Source of the DNA: Pseudomonas poae
GTDB taxonomy: Bacteria > Pseudomonadota > Gammaproteobacteria > Pseudomonadales > Pseudomonadaceae
Length of the DNA: 64,000 nt
Direction of reading: 5' to 3'
Assembly (NCBI GenBank): GCA_004000515.1
Contig: CP034537.1
Location: forward strand, 3,858,001 to 3,922,000
How positions within the stretch are numbered: the stretch's first letter is position 1; every line of letters begins with the position of its first letter. A program made the translations under genes and the position numbers. Of this stretch, positions 36,979-47,425 are shown piece by piece. The notes below the pieces were generated by a model. That model saw only the letters and a program-made list of their open reading frames with translations, did no database searches and was not told the origin of the DNA.

Positions 36979-38631
36979 GGCAACTGCGGGTAAATGATCA
37001 GTTGCAGGTACCCTTTGCTGTAGCGTTTGCCTCCCAGCGGCAGTTGCCCGGCCTCGCGCATTTCACTGGTGCTGCTGACCCGCAGCAGCACCCCGACCGA
37101 ACCGTGCTGGCGTGCTTCGTTCAGCCAGTCCTGCACCTGGTCCAATTCGACTTTGCGATGTACCGAACCTGCGTACTGCAAGCCGTAGCGCAACTCGCCT
37201 TCGGTGTCATACAGCGTCACCTCGGGGCGCTTCAGGCGCCATGACAACGCACTCGCGCTGCCCAGTTCATTGCTCAGCAGGGCATGGGTTGGCTGCAATT
37301 CGTCCAGGTGCTCGAGGACGAATTGGTCGGGCATTTCATTGTCTTCGATCTGCGCGGGCATGCCGGCTGGCAGCAACACCACCAGCAAGCCAATGCCCAA
37401 GGCCGGCATCGCCCACAGTGTCAGCGGACGGAACGCCTGCAGCAGGTTGGCCAGGATCCACACCAGCAACACGATAAACGCCAGCGACAGGCTGAACATC
37501 TCGGCGTGGCTGTTGCCGTACAGCGGCTTGGCGATTTGCAGGTAGATCAAACCGATCATCGCCGCCATGCCGATAACGAAGTTGAGCAGGCCATTGAGGC
37601 TGATGATTCGGATGCGGCCAGCGCCGATCAGGTCGATCAGGGTATGCCCCATCAACAAGGCCAGCGGCAGCAGGCACGGCATGATGTAGGTCGGCAGCTT
37701 GCCGTTGCTCAGGCTGAAAAAAGCCCAGTGGCAGTAGCAACCACAGCGCCAGGAAGGTGATCGCCGGTTGGCGTTTTTCCTGCCAGGTCTTGCGCAAGGT
37801 GCTTGGCAGCAGACCGGCCCAAGGCAGGCAAGCCACGGCGATGATCGGCAAGAAGAACCACCATGGCCGCACGTGTTGCGCGTTGTCGGCGCTGAAGCGG
37901 CGGATATGTTCGTTCCAGAAGAAGAACCGCCAGAAGTCCGGTTCCTGGATGTGGATCGCCAGTACCCAGGGCAAGCACACCAACACTGCCACCAGCACGG
38001 CCAGTGAGCCATAGCGCACCAGTTCACCCAGGCGTCGCTGCCAGAGCATGTACGGCACGGCAATCAGCACCGGTAGCGCCCCGGCCAGGAAACCCTTGGT
38101 CATGAAACCCATGGCGCAGGCCAGGCCCAACAGCGCCCAGGCGCCAAGGCGGCCACGCATTGTGCGGCTATCGAGGGCAAACCACAGGGCGACCAGGCTC
38201 AGGTTGACCCAGAAAGTGAATTGCGGATCGAGGTTGGAATACCCGGCTTGTCCGGCCACCAAGCCAAAACTCAGGTAGAGCAATGCGCAGGCGAAGCTTT
38301 TGCGCGGGTCGTTCCACAGGCGACGGGCAATCAGATAGGCCAGCAGCACGCTCAGGCCGGTAGTCAGGGCCGAGGCGATACGCACACCGAACAGGTTCTG
38401 GCCAAACACCGCTTGGCCCAGGGCAATCAGCCAATAGCCGGCGGCGGGTTTTTCGAAATAACGGATGCCCATGAAGTGCGGCGATACCCAGTTGCCAGTC
38501 AGCAGCATTTCCTGGCTGATCTGGCCGTAGCGGGTCTCGTCAGGTATCCATAAACCATGTAGGCCCAACGGTAATAAATAAAACGCAGCGAAAGCCAGCA
38601 ACAACACATGCAGGGGTTTTAAACGGGTCAT
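36975..38631 (-). CDS. arnT: ArnT: 4-amino-4-deoxy-L-arabinose lipid A transferase (frame broken near 37718)
   Basis: About 551 residues after removing one T from the T run near 37716 ([20 protein letters not shown]); ArnT is about 550. Signature segments [31 protein letters not shown] and [10 protein letters not shown] are diagnostic of ArnT, which moves L-Ara4N from undecaprenyl phosphate to lipid A and gives resistance to cationic peptides. The rest of the arn pathway is not in the window. The tandem GT39-like gene and the Ais-like phosphatase gene upstream make a small LPS-modification group. Confidence 0.8.
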
Positions 38632-38818
38632 TAAAACGTCGCTCCTTGACGTTCAGTTGCACGGTAGTGGTGTATTGAAGTCATAGCCCAAAACAATAAG
38701 ACTTTCACTAAGTCACTGAAAATATTCATGACGTCCTTAACTAACAGACACAACTAAACATGCCAGAAGATGGCTGTCGTTTTGCTGAACATGGGCCGTA
38801 GTGGCCGGTGGGGAAGTT

Positions 38819-39492
38819 CTAGAGTTGTTTTAGCGAGACCGGCCAGTCCTGGCTTTTGAGGATGCCCAAGGTCTTGAGTTTGCCGTTGGGCAGCACTTGC
38901 AGGAACAGTGCGCTGCCGTACTCGGGGAAGGCTGCATGGGGAAACCGAGGGTTTTTTCCAGGTCGGCGATGCAACCGCTGTGGGTCACGAACACCAGGTT
39001 GCGACCAGGGTTCTTGTGGCTGAGCAGTTCTTCGCCCATGGCCGCGCCGCAGATGGCGTACTGGCTGGCGGTCAGCTCGTTTTTACCAAACATGAAACGC
39101 AGGGTCTGCGCGGTGCGGATGGCTGGGCTTGCAAGTACGTCGCTGCCCTCCATGCCCAATAACTTAAACGACTTGCCGAGTCTTTCGGCGTGTTGGCTGC
39201 CGTTGATCGTCAGGCCTTCAATCGGCCCCAGGCAGGGATTGGCCGAGCGGTCGCAGCGCTCTTCGTGGCGCACCAGCACGATAATCTCGCCATCGCGCCA
39301 CAGCGGCAGCACCTGGGAATTAAGCAGGCGGTCGCCCACGCCGAGGTCCTTGGGTGACAGCGGCCACAACATGCTGCCGGCGAGCAGCATGCCGATCACG
39401 GCGAGTCCCAGCCAAAGCCGGGTCAGGCGCTTGAAAAAGGCCCGCGGCGAGCGCGCTTTGGTCAGGGTAAGGTCAACCACTTTATTCACCAT
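38819..39492 (-). CDS. Ais/PmrG-like histidine phosphatase, membrane-anchored (frame broken near 38941)
   Basis: About 224 residues after restoring one C (GFPHAAFPEYGSALFLQVLP). An N-terminal membrane anchor (LWLGLAVIGMLLAGSMLWPL) is followed by a histidine-phosphatase domain with the catalytic VLVRHEERCDRS and the second histidine in FVTHSGC. This matches Ais, the LPS core heptose(II)-phosphate phosphatase that sits beside arn genes in enteric bacteria. Start 39492 chosen over an upstream in-frame codon at 39528. Separated from arnT by 187 bp on the same strand. Confidence 0.7.
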
Positions 39493-39766
39493 GGGCACTG
39501 TTGAAAGTGTTGTTCTGATTTGGCGCAACGTGTCGGCGAATGCCCGCAGTGAAGCAGGAGACTGTCATAGGGCTGCTGTCTTTTCGCTGAACATGCTGCG
39601 GTTAAAAGTTGTCAGTCGTGACCCCTGAAAAGTTGCCGACGCGTGACACATGGCCGGCAATTTAAGATGTGGCGGGTGGGCAACCGGTGAAATCGATGTG
39701 AAAAATTTGCGTGACCGCGATCGGCAGCCGTTATTCTCGATGGCCAGCCATAAAACGAGAGTTGCC

Positions 39767-40435
39767 ATGTTGCAGGTGCAAGGGGTCTTCAAGAGCTATG
39801 CCACACCCCAGGGCCCGTTGCCGGTGTTGGCGGGTGTCGATTTGCACCTGGCCGCGCGTAGCAGCCTGGCGTTGATGGGCGAGTCAGGCAGCGGCAAGAG
39901 CACCCTGTTGCACCTGGTGGCCGGGCTCGACCGGGTGGACGGCGGCAGTATCCAGGTTGGCGAGCAGCGTCTCGACCAACTCAGCGAGTCTCAACTGGCG
40001 CACTGGCGCCGCACGGATATCGGCCTGGTGTTCCAGCAGTTCAACCTGATCGGCAGCTTGCGTGTCGAGGACAACCTGGCCTTCCAGGCGCGGCTGGCCG
40101 GTCGTTTTGATCCGCAGTGGCAGGCGCAATTGATCGAACGACTCGGCCTCGGTGATTTGCTCAAGCGTTACCCCGAACAACTCTCCGGCGGCCAGCAGCA
40201 ACGGGTAGCGGTGGGACGCGCGTTGGCGTCACGCCCGGGCCTGCTTCTGGCGGACGAACCTACCGGCAACCTTGACGAGTCCACCAGTGACGAAGTGTTG
40301 CAACTGCTGCTGGATCTGCTGCGTGACAGCCCCACCAGCCTGTTGATGGTCACCCACAGCCCCCGTATCGCGGCTCGGCTGGACCAGCAGGTGGTGCTGC
40401 ATCGGGGTCGTGTCGTGCCTGCGGACGCCGCTTGA
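39767..40435 (+). CDS. AttE/LolD-like ABC transporter ATPase
   Basis: 222-residue ATPase of the MacB/LolD class: Walker [30 protein letters not shown], signature [15 protein letters not shown], Walker B LLADEPTGNLD, switch LMVTHS. First gene of a three-gene operon with an FtsX-type permease and a CrtC/AttH lipoprotein, the arrangement known as AttEFGH in Agrobacterium. Expected to act mechanically on an envelope substrate rather than as a classic importer. Confidence 0.8.
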   Translation: MLQVQGVFKSYATPQGPLPVLAGVDLHLAARSSLALMGESGSGKSTLLHLVAGLDRVDGGSIQVGEQRLDQLSESQLAHWRRTDIGLVFQQFNLIGSLRVEDNLAFQARLAGRFDPQWQAQLIERLGLGDLLKRYPEQLSGGQQQRVAVGRALASRPGLLLADEPTGNLDESTSDEVLQLLLDLLRDSPTSLLMVTHSPRIAARLDQQVVLHRGRVVPADAA

Positions 40436-40436
40436 A

Positions 40437-42899
40437 ATGGCGGTGTTTTATTGGACATTGCGCGCGCTGCTGAGCCATTGGCGGCGTCATCCCGTGCAGT
40501 TTTTCAGTGTGCTGACCGGGTTGTGGCTGGCCACTGCGCTGTTGACCGGCGTGCAAGCGCTTAACAGCCAGGCGCGCGACAGCTATGCTCGTGCCAGCCA
40601 ACTGATCGGCGGTGAACCCCAGGCCAGCCTCAGCGCGCCGGACGGCGCCAGTTTCCCCTCAAGGGCTGTTCGCCCAATTGCGTCGCGACGGCTGGCCGGT
40701 GTCTCCCGTGGTGCAGGGGCGCGTGCAACTCAAGGGGCATGAAGAAGCGCGCCTGCAATTGATGGGCATCGACCCGGTGTCGTTACCCGGCAGTGGCGCG
40801 GTGGCAGGGCAACGCTTGAGCCAGGCGCAGATGCTGGCGTTTTTTGACCCGCCGGGGCGCACCTGGATCGCTGCGCAAACCTTGCAGGCCTTGGGGCTGC
40901 AAGAAGGGCAGCAGCCGACCACCGTGGACGGGCACACGCTGCCACCGTTGCAAGCCCAGCCGGGCATGGCGCCGGGGCTGTTGCTGACGGATATCGGTTT
41001 TGCCCAACCGCTGCTGGATATGCCCGGCCGGTTGTCACGCTTGCTGCTCGACAAGGCGTTCGCCGCTGGCCATCCCGCTCCACCGGCGGGCCTGCAACTC
41101 AAGCAAGGCGAGGACAACAACCTCTCACGCCTCACCGAAAGCTTTCACCTGAACCTCGATGCGTTGGGCTTTCTGTCTTTTGTGGTGGGGCTATTTATTG
41201 TGCACGCCGCCATCGGCTTGGCCCTGGAGCAACGGCGCGGGCTACTGCGGACCTTGCGCGCCTGCGGTGTCAGTGTGCGGCTATTGATCGTTAGCTTGGG
41301 CGTAGAGCTTGGAGTGTTGTCGTTGCTCGGGGGCGTGCTCGGCGTGGCCAGCGGATACCTGCTGGCCAGCCTGTTGTTGCCGGACGTGGCCGCCAGCCTG
41401 CGCGGCCTATATGGCGCCGAGGTGCCGGGGCAATTGAGCCTGAGCCCCTGGTGGTGGGGCGCGGGGTTGGGCTTGAGTTTGCTCGGCGCTTTGCTCGCCG
41501 GTGCCAGCAGCCTGTGGCGTGCGGCCCGCTTGCCATTGCTGGCATTGGCCAATGCCCAGGCCTGGCACGAAGCCCACGGGCGCTGGTTGCGGCGCCAGGG
41601 TTGGGTGGCGGCCACCGCGCTGCTGATTGCGTTGCTGGCGCTGGGGTTGGGCGACAGCCTGGCTGCCGGGTTTGTGTTGATGGCGACGTTGCTGCTGGGC
41701 GCCGCCCTCGGTTTACCGGTGCTGCTCAATGGCCTGCTCAAAGCGGTACTCGGGCGCAGCCGTTCGGTGCTGGGCCAATGGTTTCTCGCCGACTGCCGCC
41801 AACAACTGCCCGCCTTGAGCCTGGCGCTGATGGCGCTGTTGTTGGCACTGGCCGCGAATATCGGTGCGGGCTCGATGACCTCGGGCTTTCGTCACACCTT
41901 CAATAACTGGCTGGAGCAACGCCTCACGGCCGAGCTGTACCTCAACCCGCAAACCCCAGCCCAGGCCGAGCAACTTGGCGCGTGGCTGGCACAGCAAACA
42001 TTGGTGCAAACCGTGCTGCCCACCTGGCAGGTCGCGGTGCAACTGCAAGGCTGGCCGGCGGATCTGTTTGGCGTAGTCGACGACCCGACCTATCGCCAGC
42101 ACTGGCCGTTGCTGGACGCGGCGAGCCATCCCTGGGACCAACTGCAGCAGGCGACACGCTGATGCTCAGCGAACAACTGGCGCGTCGGCTGGCCGTCAGC
42201 CTGGGCGACACGGTAAGTATTCCCACGCCGCTGGGTGTGTGGGCACCCAAAGTGGTGGGCATCTATGCCGATTACGGCAACCCCAAGGGGCATGTGCTGG
42301 TCAATTCGCAGCACCTGTTGGCCCACTGGCCAACGCTGTCACCGGCGCGCTTCAACCTGCGGGTCGCACCGCAAGACGTGGCCCCGCTAGTGGGTGAGGT
42401 GCAGCGCGTCTTTGCTCTGGACGACAGCCGCATCGTCGATCAACAGCAACTCAAAGGGTGGTCAAGCCAGGTCTTCGAGCGCACCTTTGCCGCCACCGCT
42501 GCCTTGAACAGCCTGACGCTGGGCGTGGCCGGCGTGGCGTTGTTTATCAGCTTGTTGACCCAGAGTCAGAGCCGTCTCGGCCAACTTGCACCGCTGTGGG
42601 CGCTGGGCGTCACGCGTCGGCAATTGATGCTGCTCAATCTGGGGCAGACCTGGTTGCTGGCGGTGCTTACGCTGATCCTGGCCTTGCCGCTGGGCCTGCT
42701 GCTGGCGTGGTGCCTGGACGCGGTGATCAACGTACAGGCCTTTGGCTGGCGCCTGCCGTTGCAGGTATTCCCGTGGCAGCTCGCGCAGTTGTTGGGGCTG
42801 GCGATGCTGGCCACACTGTTGGCCTCGGCCTGGCCGTTATGGCAGTTGTACCGCAGTCGTCCTGCGGATTTGCTCCGGACATTTGCCCATGAAGATTAA
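40437..42899 (+). CDS. FtsX-like ABC permease, AttF+AttG type (frame broken near 40660 and 42148)
   Basis: About 820 residues after removing one C (GASFPQGLFAQL) and restoring one G (LQQGDTLMLSEQLARRLAVS). It has an N-terminal transmembrane segment, a large periplasmic domain, two FtsX cores (VVGLFIVHAAIGLALEQRRG and GVALFISLLTQSQSRLGQLA) and a C-terminal helix set, i.e. about ten membrane spans like a tandem-FtsX permease. One base separates it from the ATPase gene and it overlaps the next gene by 11 bases. Probably extracts or delivers a lipophilic cargo handled by the AttH-like lipoprotein. Confidence 0.8.
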
Positions 42900-43952
42900 G
42901 TCGCTGGGCTGGATGGTTTTGCTATTGCTGAGCGCCTGTGACAAGGCCCCGCACCGCAGGAAAGCTTTGCTGGCCTGGGCAGTGACGCGGCGGACTTTGC
43001 CCAAGTGGTGCCCGGCAAGGTTTTCAGCTTTCCCGAGGACCATGGCCCTCATCCTGGCTTTCGCATCGAGTGGTGGTACGTCACCGCCAACCTCAAGGAC
43101 GCCCAAGGCAATGTGTTCGGCGTGCAATGGACGCTGTTTCGCAATGCCCTCAAGGCGGGGCCGGCTCAAGCCGGCTGGCACGATTCCACGGTGTGGCTCG
43201 GGCACGCGGCCGTCACCTCCGCTACCCGGCACTACGCGGCTGAGCGTTTCGCCCGTGGCGGGGTCGGCCAGGCCGGCGCTCAGGCAGTGCCGTTCAATGC
43301 CTGGATCGACGATTGGAATTTTGCCACTCAACCCGGCGCAGCAAGCCCGCTGGCTGATATGCAACTCAAGGCCAGTGGTGCGCAGTTCGCCTACGACTTG
43401 CACCTGACCTCCAGCCGTCCCTTGGTGTTGCAAGGCGAGCAGGGCTACAGCCGCAAATCCGACCAGGGCCAGGCGTCCTACTACTACAGCCAGCCGTTTT
43501 TCAGCGCCAGTGGCAGTGTCAGCATCGACGGCAAGGCCTACCAGGTCAGCGGCCCCGCCTGGCTCGACCGCGAGTGGAGCAGCCAACCGCTGGGCGCCAG
43601 CCAAACCGGCTGGGACTGGTTCTCCCTGCACCTGGATCGTGGCGACCAGTTGATGGTGTTTCGTGTACGGCAAACCGATGGCCCTGGCTATCTCACTGGC
43701 ACGTGGATCGATGCGCAAGGCCAGACACAAATCCTGCACAACGCCGATATTCAACTCACACCGCTGGAGACAACGAGCCTCGACGGCCGCAGGATTCCCA
43801 CCCGCTGGTCGCTGAACATTCCCGGCAAGCAGCTGGAGATCATTCCCCAAGCGGTCAACCCAAAGGCTTGGATGAACCTGAGCATTCCGTACTGGGAAGG
43901 GCCGGTGGAGTTTGACGGTGGGGTGGGTTACCTGGAAATGACTGGGTACTAG
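42889..43952 (+). CDS. CrtC/AttH-like lipocalin-type lipoprotein (frame broken near 42955)
   Basis: About 354 residues after restoring one C near 42953 (DKAPPPQESFAGLGSDAADF). Lipobox LSAC with Cys17. Family hallmarks: GPHPGFRIEWWYVTANLKDA, VQWTLFRNAL, LDREWSSQPLG, GWDWFSLHLDRGDQLMVFRV and YWEGPVEFDG, as in AttH and hydroxyneurosporene-synthase-like proteins with a double lipocalin-like barrel. It is a periplasmic partner of the preceding ABC system; its ligand is unknown but the fold favours a hydrophobic molecule. Confidence 0.8.
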
Positions 43953-44080
43953 GTGAGGAAGTTCACTGCAGAATACTGGGGCGGCCAGGCCGGCGCGGTT
44001 GCGCTGGGTACCTCCAACAAACGAGTTCGCAAGCTTCGGTCACCTGTGCAAACAGACCATGCTGAGCAGCACCAAGACCA

Positions 44081-45178
44081 TCAGCGCGCCAATGCCAGCG
44101 ACAACGGCAAGCGCGCCATGCTCGTGTTCTTCAACGAGCCCAGGTACAGCCAGTCGCCATATTCCCGGGCGGTGGTGATGGGCGAGTAATTGCCCGCGCT
44201 GCCGTCCTGCAAATTGGCGATGACGTTGCCATCGGTATCCAGCCCCAGCACAAAGGCTTTGCGCTCGATGGGCTTGGGCACCACCATCAGTGCCCGCACC
44301 ATGACCTTGCGCAGCAACGGGTAACCGGCAAAACCATCCAGCAGCGGATTGCGCGGTGAATACAGCGCCACCCAGAAGCGGTCCTTGCCATTGAAACTGA
44401 GGTTGTCCGGCAGGCCGGGCAGGTTGTCGATAAACAGGTCGTGGCTGCCGGTACGTTCGCCTTTGAGCCAATAACGGCTGATGCGATAGGCGCCGGTTTC
44501 ATTTACCAGCACATAGTGTTCATCCGGGCCCAGGGCCACGCCGTTGGCGAACTGCAACTGATCCAGCAGCACCTCGGTGATGCCTGTGCTGAAGTCATAA
44601 CGCAACAGCCGACCGTCCCCGCCATGTTCGATCACCGCTTCCCCGTCCTGCCCATAGCCCCAGCGGCTCGATGCATCACTGAAGTACGCATAACGCCCGC
44701 TGGCGTCCACGGTCACATCGTCGGTAAAGCCGAACGGAACGTTGTTGGCACTGGTGCTCAAGACGGTGAGCTGGCGATTGCCATCCAGTGCCAGCAGGCC
44801 CTTGATGCCGTCGGCAATGATCAGGCGCCCATCCGGGTGCAGCGCCAGGCCCAACGGGCGCCCTCCGGTATTGGCCAATACCTCGAGGGCGTGGCTGTCG
44901 GGGAGGTACGGATGATGCGCCCGTCATGCAGGCCGCTGACCAGGTAGCCCTGGGCGTCCAACACCAAGGCTTCGGGCCCGTCGATGCCTTGGGCGCCAAT
45001 TCTTCTGCACGGCGTTGAGCCGCTGGTTTTCAGCAAAGAGCCCGTCCTTCATCGACGGCGCCTTGGGCGGTGCCCAGTTCACCGGTTGCACCTTGGTGGG
45101 CATCAACAGCAAAAAGGCGATCAGCGCAAGAAACAGCACGAACAGCAGATGACGCAGTTTTTTGGGACGGGTACTCAT
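44081..45178 (-). CDS. SMP-30/strictosidine-synthase-like beta-propeller (frame broken near 45000 and 44905)
   Basis: About 365 residues after removing one A (VQKIGAQGIDGPEALVLD) and restoring one C (IRTSPDSHALEVLANTGG). One N-terminal membrane anchor (HLLFVLFLALIAFLLLMPT), then a six-bladed propeller: GRPLGLALHPDGRLIIADGI, NVPFGFTDDVTVDASGRYAY, FANGVALGPDEHYVLVNETG, LPGLPDNLSFNGKDRFWVAL. It has the arylesterase/strictosidine synthase pattern; substrate unknown. Overlaps the fatty acid hydroxylase gene by four bases. Confidence 0.75.
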
Positions 45179-45852
45179 GACGATTCCTGGTTGTCGTGGG
45201 TGCCCGGCTCCCAGTGCAGGGTGCCGAACAGGTAATCCATCAAGGGAAGGACGATGTTGAAATTGCGCCCCTGCATCAGCTCACGGCGGTGATGCAAGGC
45301 GTGCAGCCGGTGCATCTGGCGCAGCCACGGCAGGCGTGCCACGGGGTGCTCGGCGGGCAGATGCTCGCACGCGTGGAACACTTCGTAGAGCAGGTAGCCG
45401 AGGATCATGCACCCGGCAAACAGTCCGGCGACGTTGGGGCTCAATTGCTTGAGGAGCCACCAGGCGGGCAGGGTGATCGCCAGGCTGTGCAGCACGATCA
45501 GCCAGGCAGGAAACAGGATCACCCGCCAATCGCGGGGGCTGTCGTAGGTCATGTGGCCGGGGGTGAAGAAACTGTGATGGTCGCCGGTGTGGCGCGCATA
45601 AAACAGCCGGCCAATGGCGTGTTTGTGGTGGCCGAGGTGACGGTGCACGATGTAGATGCAGAGGTTGAAGAACACCAGGGTCAGGGGCACGGTCAGCCAT
45701 TGCAGGGCGCTGATGTGTGCGGTGGAAGACCAGGCCACGGCGATACAGGCAACCCCATAGGCGAGTACGAAACCGGCGTGGAGCCAGGCGTTGTAGCGTG
45801 GGTGAACGTTGGCACGGTAACGCTCGCGGAAAGCCTCGGTGGGATGTTGCAT
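45175..45852 (-). CDS. Sterol desaturase/fatty acid hydroxylase family protein
   Basis: 225-residue integral membrane di-iron oxygenase. Histidine clusters are visible as HRHLGHH, HTGDHH and HRLHALHH, with four or five hydrophobic segments between. Such enzymes hydroxylate or desaturate lipid acyl chains. Translationally coupled to the SMP-30-like gene downstream, suggesting the two act on the same lipid-derived compound, possibly a lactone or hydroxy ester; this is inference. Confidence 0.75.
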   Translation of the reverse strand: MQHPTEAFRERYRANVHPRYNAWLHAGFVLAYGVACIAVAWSSTAHISALQWLTVPLTLVFFNLCIYIVHRHLGHHKHAIGRLFYARHTGDHHSFFTPGHMTYDSPRDWRVILFPAWLIVLHSLAITLPAWWLLKQLSPNVAGLFAGCMILGYLLYEVFHACEHLPAEHPVARLPWLRQMHRLHALHHRRELMQGRNFNIVLPLMDYLFGTLHWEPGTHDNQESS

Positions 45853-45966
45853 GGCAGGCTGCTCGACAATTTTTTATTGGAGGCAGAGCTTAGTTGGTGG
45901 CGGGAAAAGTGCGAGTTTTGCCCTGATGCCCATCGCGGCCACCTTTTGTAGTGAGCGAGCTGGGGC

Positions 45967-46830
45967 CTAAATCAGCGGGTCCCAGCGCTGCGACCAATCG
46001 CTTTCGGCCTTGACCACACCGCGCAGCAACTCTAGCGCGTGCTGCAACACCGCCGAATCCCGTGCCCGCGAATACACCAGGTAAGTGGGGAAGTTGAACT
46101 CTGGCGCCTTGGGCACACGCTGCATCACGCCGCTGTCCAGGTAGCTTTGCACCACACGGGTACGGAAATACCCCGCGCCGCCGTTCTCCAGGATGTACTG
46201 CAAGGCCAACGGCCCAAGGTTGAAACTCAACGCGGCGCGCGCCTTGTCGGGCAGGGCGGTGTCGTGTTGCTGGCGGAAGCCTTGGCCCCAGTCGATGTAC
46301 ACGTACGGCTCAGGCTTGCTCACCAGTTGTACCAGGATCAGCTTTTCTTCCAGCACCTGTTCCACCTGCAGCCCCGGCCAGTATTGCGGCTGGAACACCA
46401 GTGCGGCGTCGAGCACGCCCAGCTCCAGTTGGCGCAACAAGTAGTCACCTTCGCGTACTTCGGTACGCAACGCATGGCCGGGGATATGTTCGCGCAGGGC
46501 CTGGGCCCAGCCGAGCATCAGCGGGTTGCACAGGCTGACCTCGCCACCGATGTGCAACACATTGCGATAGCCATCGGGCAATGGCAGGTCGCGTTTCGCT
46601 GCTTCCCAGGTTTGCAGCAACTGGTTGGCGTACACCACGAACGCCTCGCCATCGGCAGTGAGTCGGGCGCCAGCGCGGTTGCGCACAAATAGCGTGCTGC
46701 CCAACTGGCTTTCCAGGCTTTTGACGCGGGCGGTGATGGCAGTCTGGGTAACGTGCAGTTTCTCGGCTGCCGCAGCCAGGCTGCCGCATCGGGTGATTTC
46801 CAGGAAAGTGCGTGCCAGTTCGATGTCCAT
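45967..46830 (-). CDS. LysR-family transcriptional regulator
   Basis: 287 residues with the N-terminal winged helix-turn-helix LARTFLEITRCGSLAAAAEK, LHVTQTAITARVKSLESQLG and a periplasmic-binding-like sensor domain. Encoded on the same strand as the hydroxylase operon 114 bp upstream of it, so it may regulate that operon, or the lipoprotein gene whose stop lies 5 bases before its start. Target and ligand not evident. Confidence 0.8.
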   Translation of the reverse strand: MDIELARTFLEITRCGSLAAAAEKLHVTQTAITARVKSLESQLGSTLFVRNRAGARLTADGEAFVVYANQLLQTWEAAKRDLPLPDGYRNVLHIGGEVSLCNPLMLGWAQALREHIPGHALRTEVREGDYLLRQLELGVLDAALVFQPQYWPGLQVEQVLEEKLILVQLVSKPEPYVYIDWGQGFRQQHDTALPDKARAALSFNLGPLALQYILENGGAGYFRTRVVQSYLDSGVMQRVPKAPEFNFPTYLVYSRARDSAVLQHALELLRGVVKAESDWSQRWDPLI

Positions 46831-46835
46831 GGTTG

Positions 46836-47356
46836 CTACTTCGCGTCAGCAGGCTTGGCCAGGCGGTATTTGGGCATGTATGGCACCACGGCGTCTTCGG
46901 GCAAGAGGGCCCAGCGGAAATAGTGCCTGGAACCGCGGTAGATATCGTTGCTCATTTCGCCCAGGGTCAGGCCGTCTTTCGGCTCGCTCCACAGGTCTTG
47001 GTCCACCACGAAGTAGTTTTGCCAGCGGCCACGGTGAGATCGAATTCCCGAGTGGCTTCGTCGGTGAGGATCGATGTCTTGTTTGAGCGTACGCGGTGCA
47101 CGCCCGCCGGCAAGTCGACCTTGAAGTAACCGCCAGTGGGCAGGCCGCCCAGGCTTTTGCCATCGACATGCACTTCGGTGATGAACTGCGGGCTCAATTG
47201 GCGATACTGGCGCACGAAGTAGACCGTGGCAGTATCAGGGGCGGTGTGGACGGGCTCGGCAAAAAACGGCTGGCCGGCGAGTGGGTCGGTGTGAGCGCAA
47301 CCTTGCAAACAGGCCAGCGCCAAGAAAAGACCTATCCATGTGTGGGTTCTCGGCAT
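46836..47356 (-). CDS. DUF2846-like lipoprotein (frame broken near 47018)
   Basis: About 173 residues after restoring one A (TVAAGKNYFVVDQDLWSEPK). Lipobox LQGC with Cys20. The beta-rich region ATVYFVRQYRQLSPQFITEV, DLPAGVHRVRSNKT resembles DUF2846 envelope lipoproteins. It lies five bases upstream of the LysR gene on the same strand. Function unknown. Confidence 0.65.
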
Positions 47357-47425
47357 TGCGAAACATCTCTGGAAACAATGAGGCCGCGAGGATAGCACCG
47401 AGTCGGCGCAAGGCGCAGCGCTGCG

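Noticed and set aside
38632..38818. PmrA box upstream of arnT
   Set aside because: A CTTAA-like word is present near 38732 but no second half-site at the required spacing.
43953..44080. Alternative C-terminal reading of the SMP-30-like gene extending to about 44040
   Set aside because: The in-frame ending YLGSLKNTSMARLPLSLALAR at 44081 fits the family; the longer frame would need another indel.
45940..45966. REP-like fragment TAGTGAGCGAGCTGGGGC near the LysR stop
   Set aside because: Only a partial match to the rayT-linked REP head without an inverted partner; too short to call.
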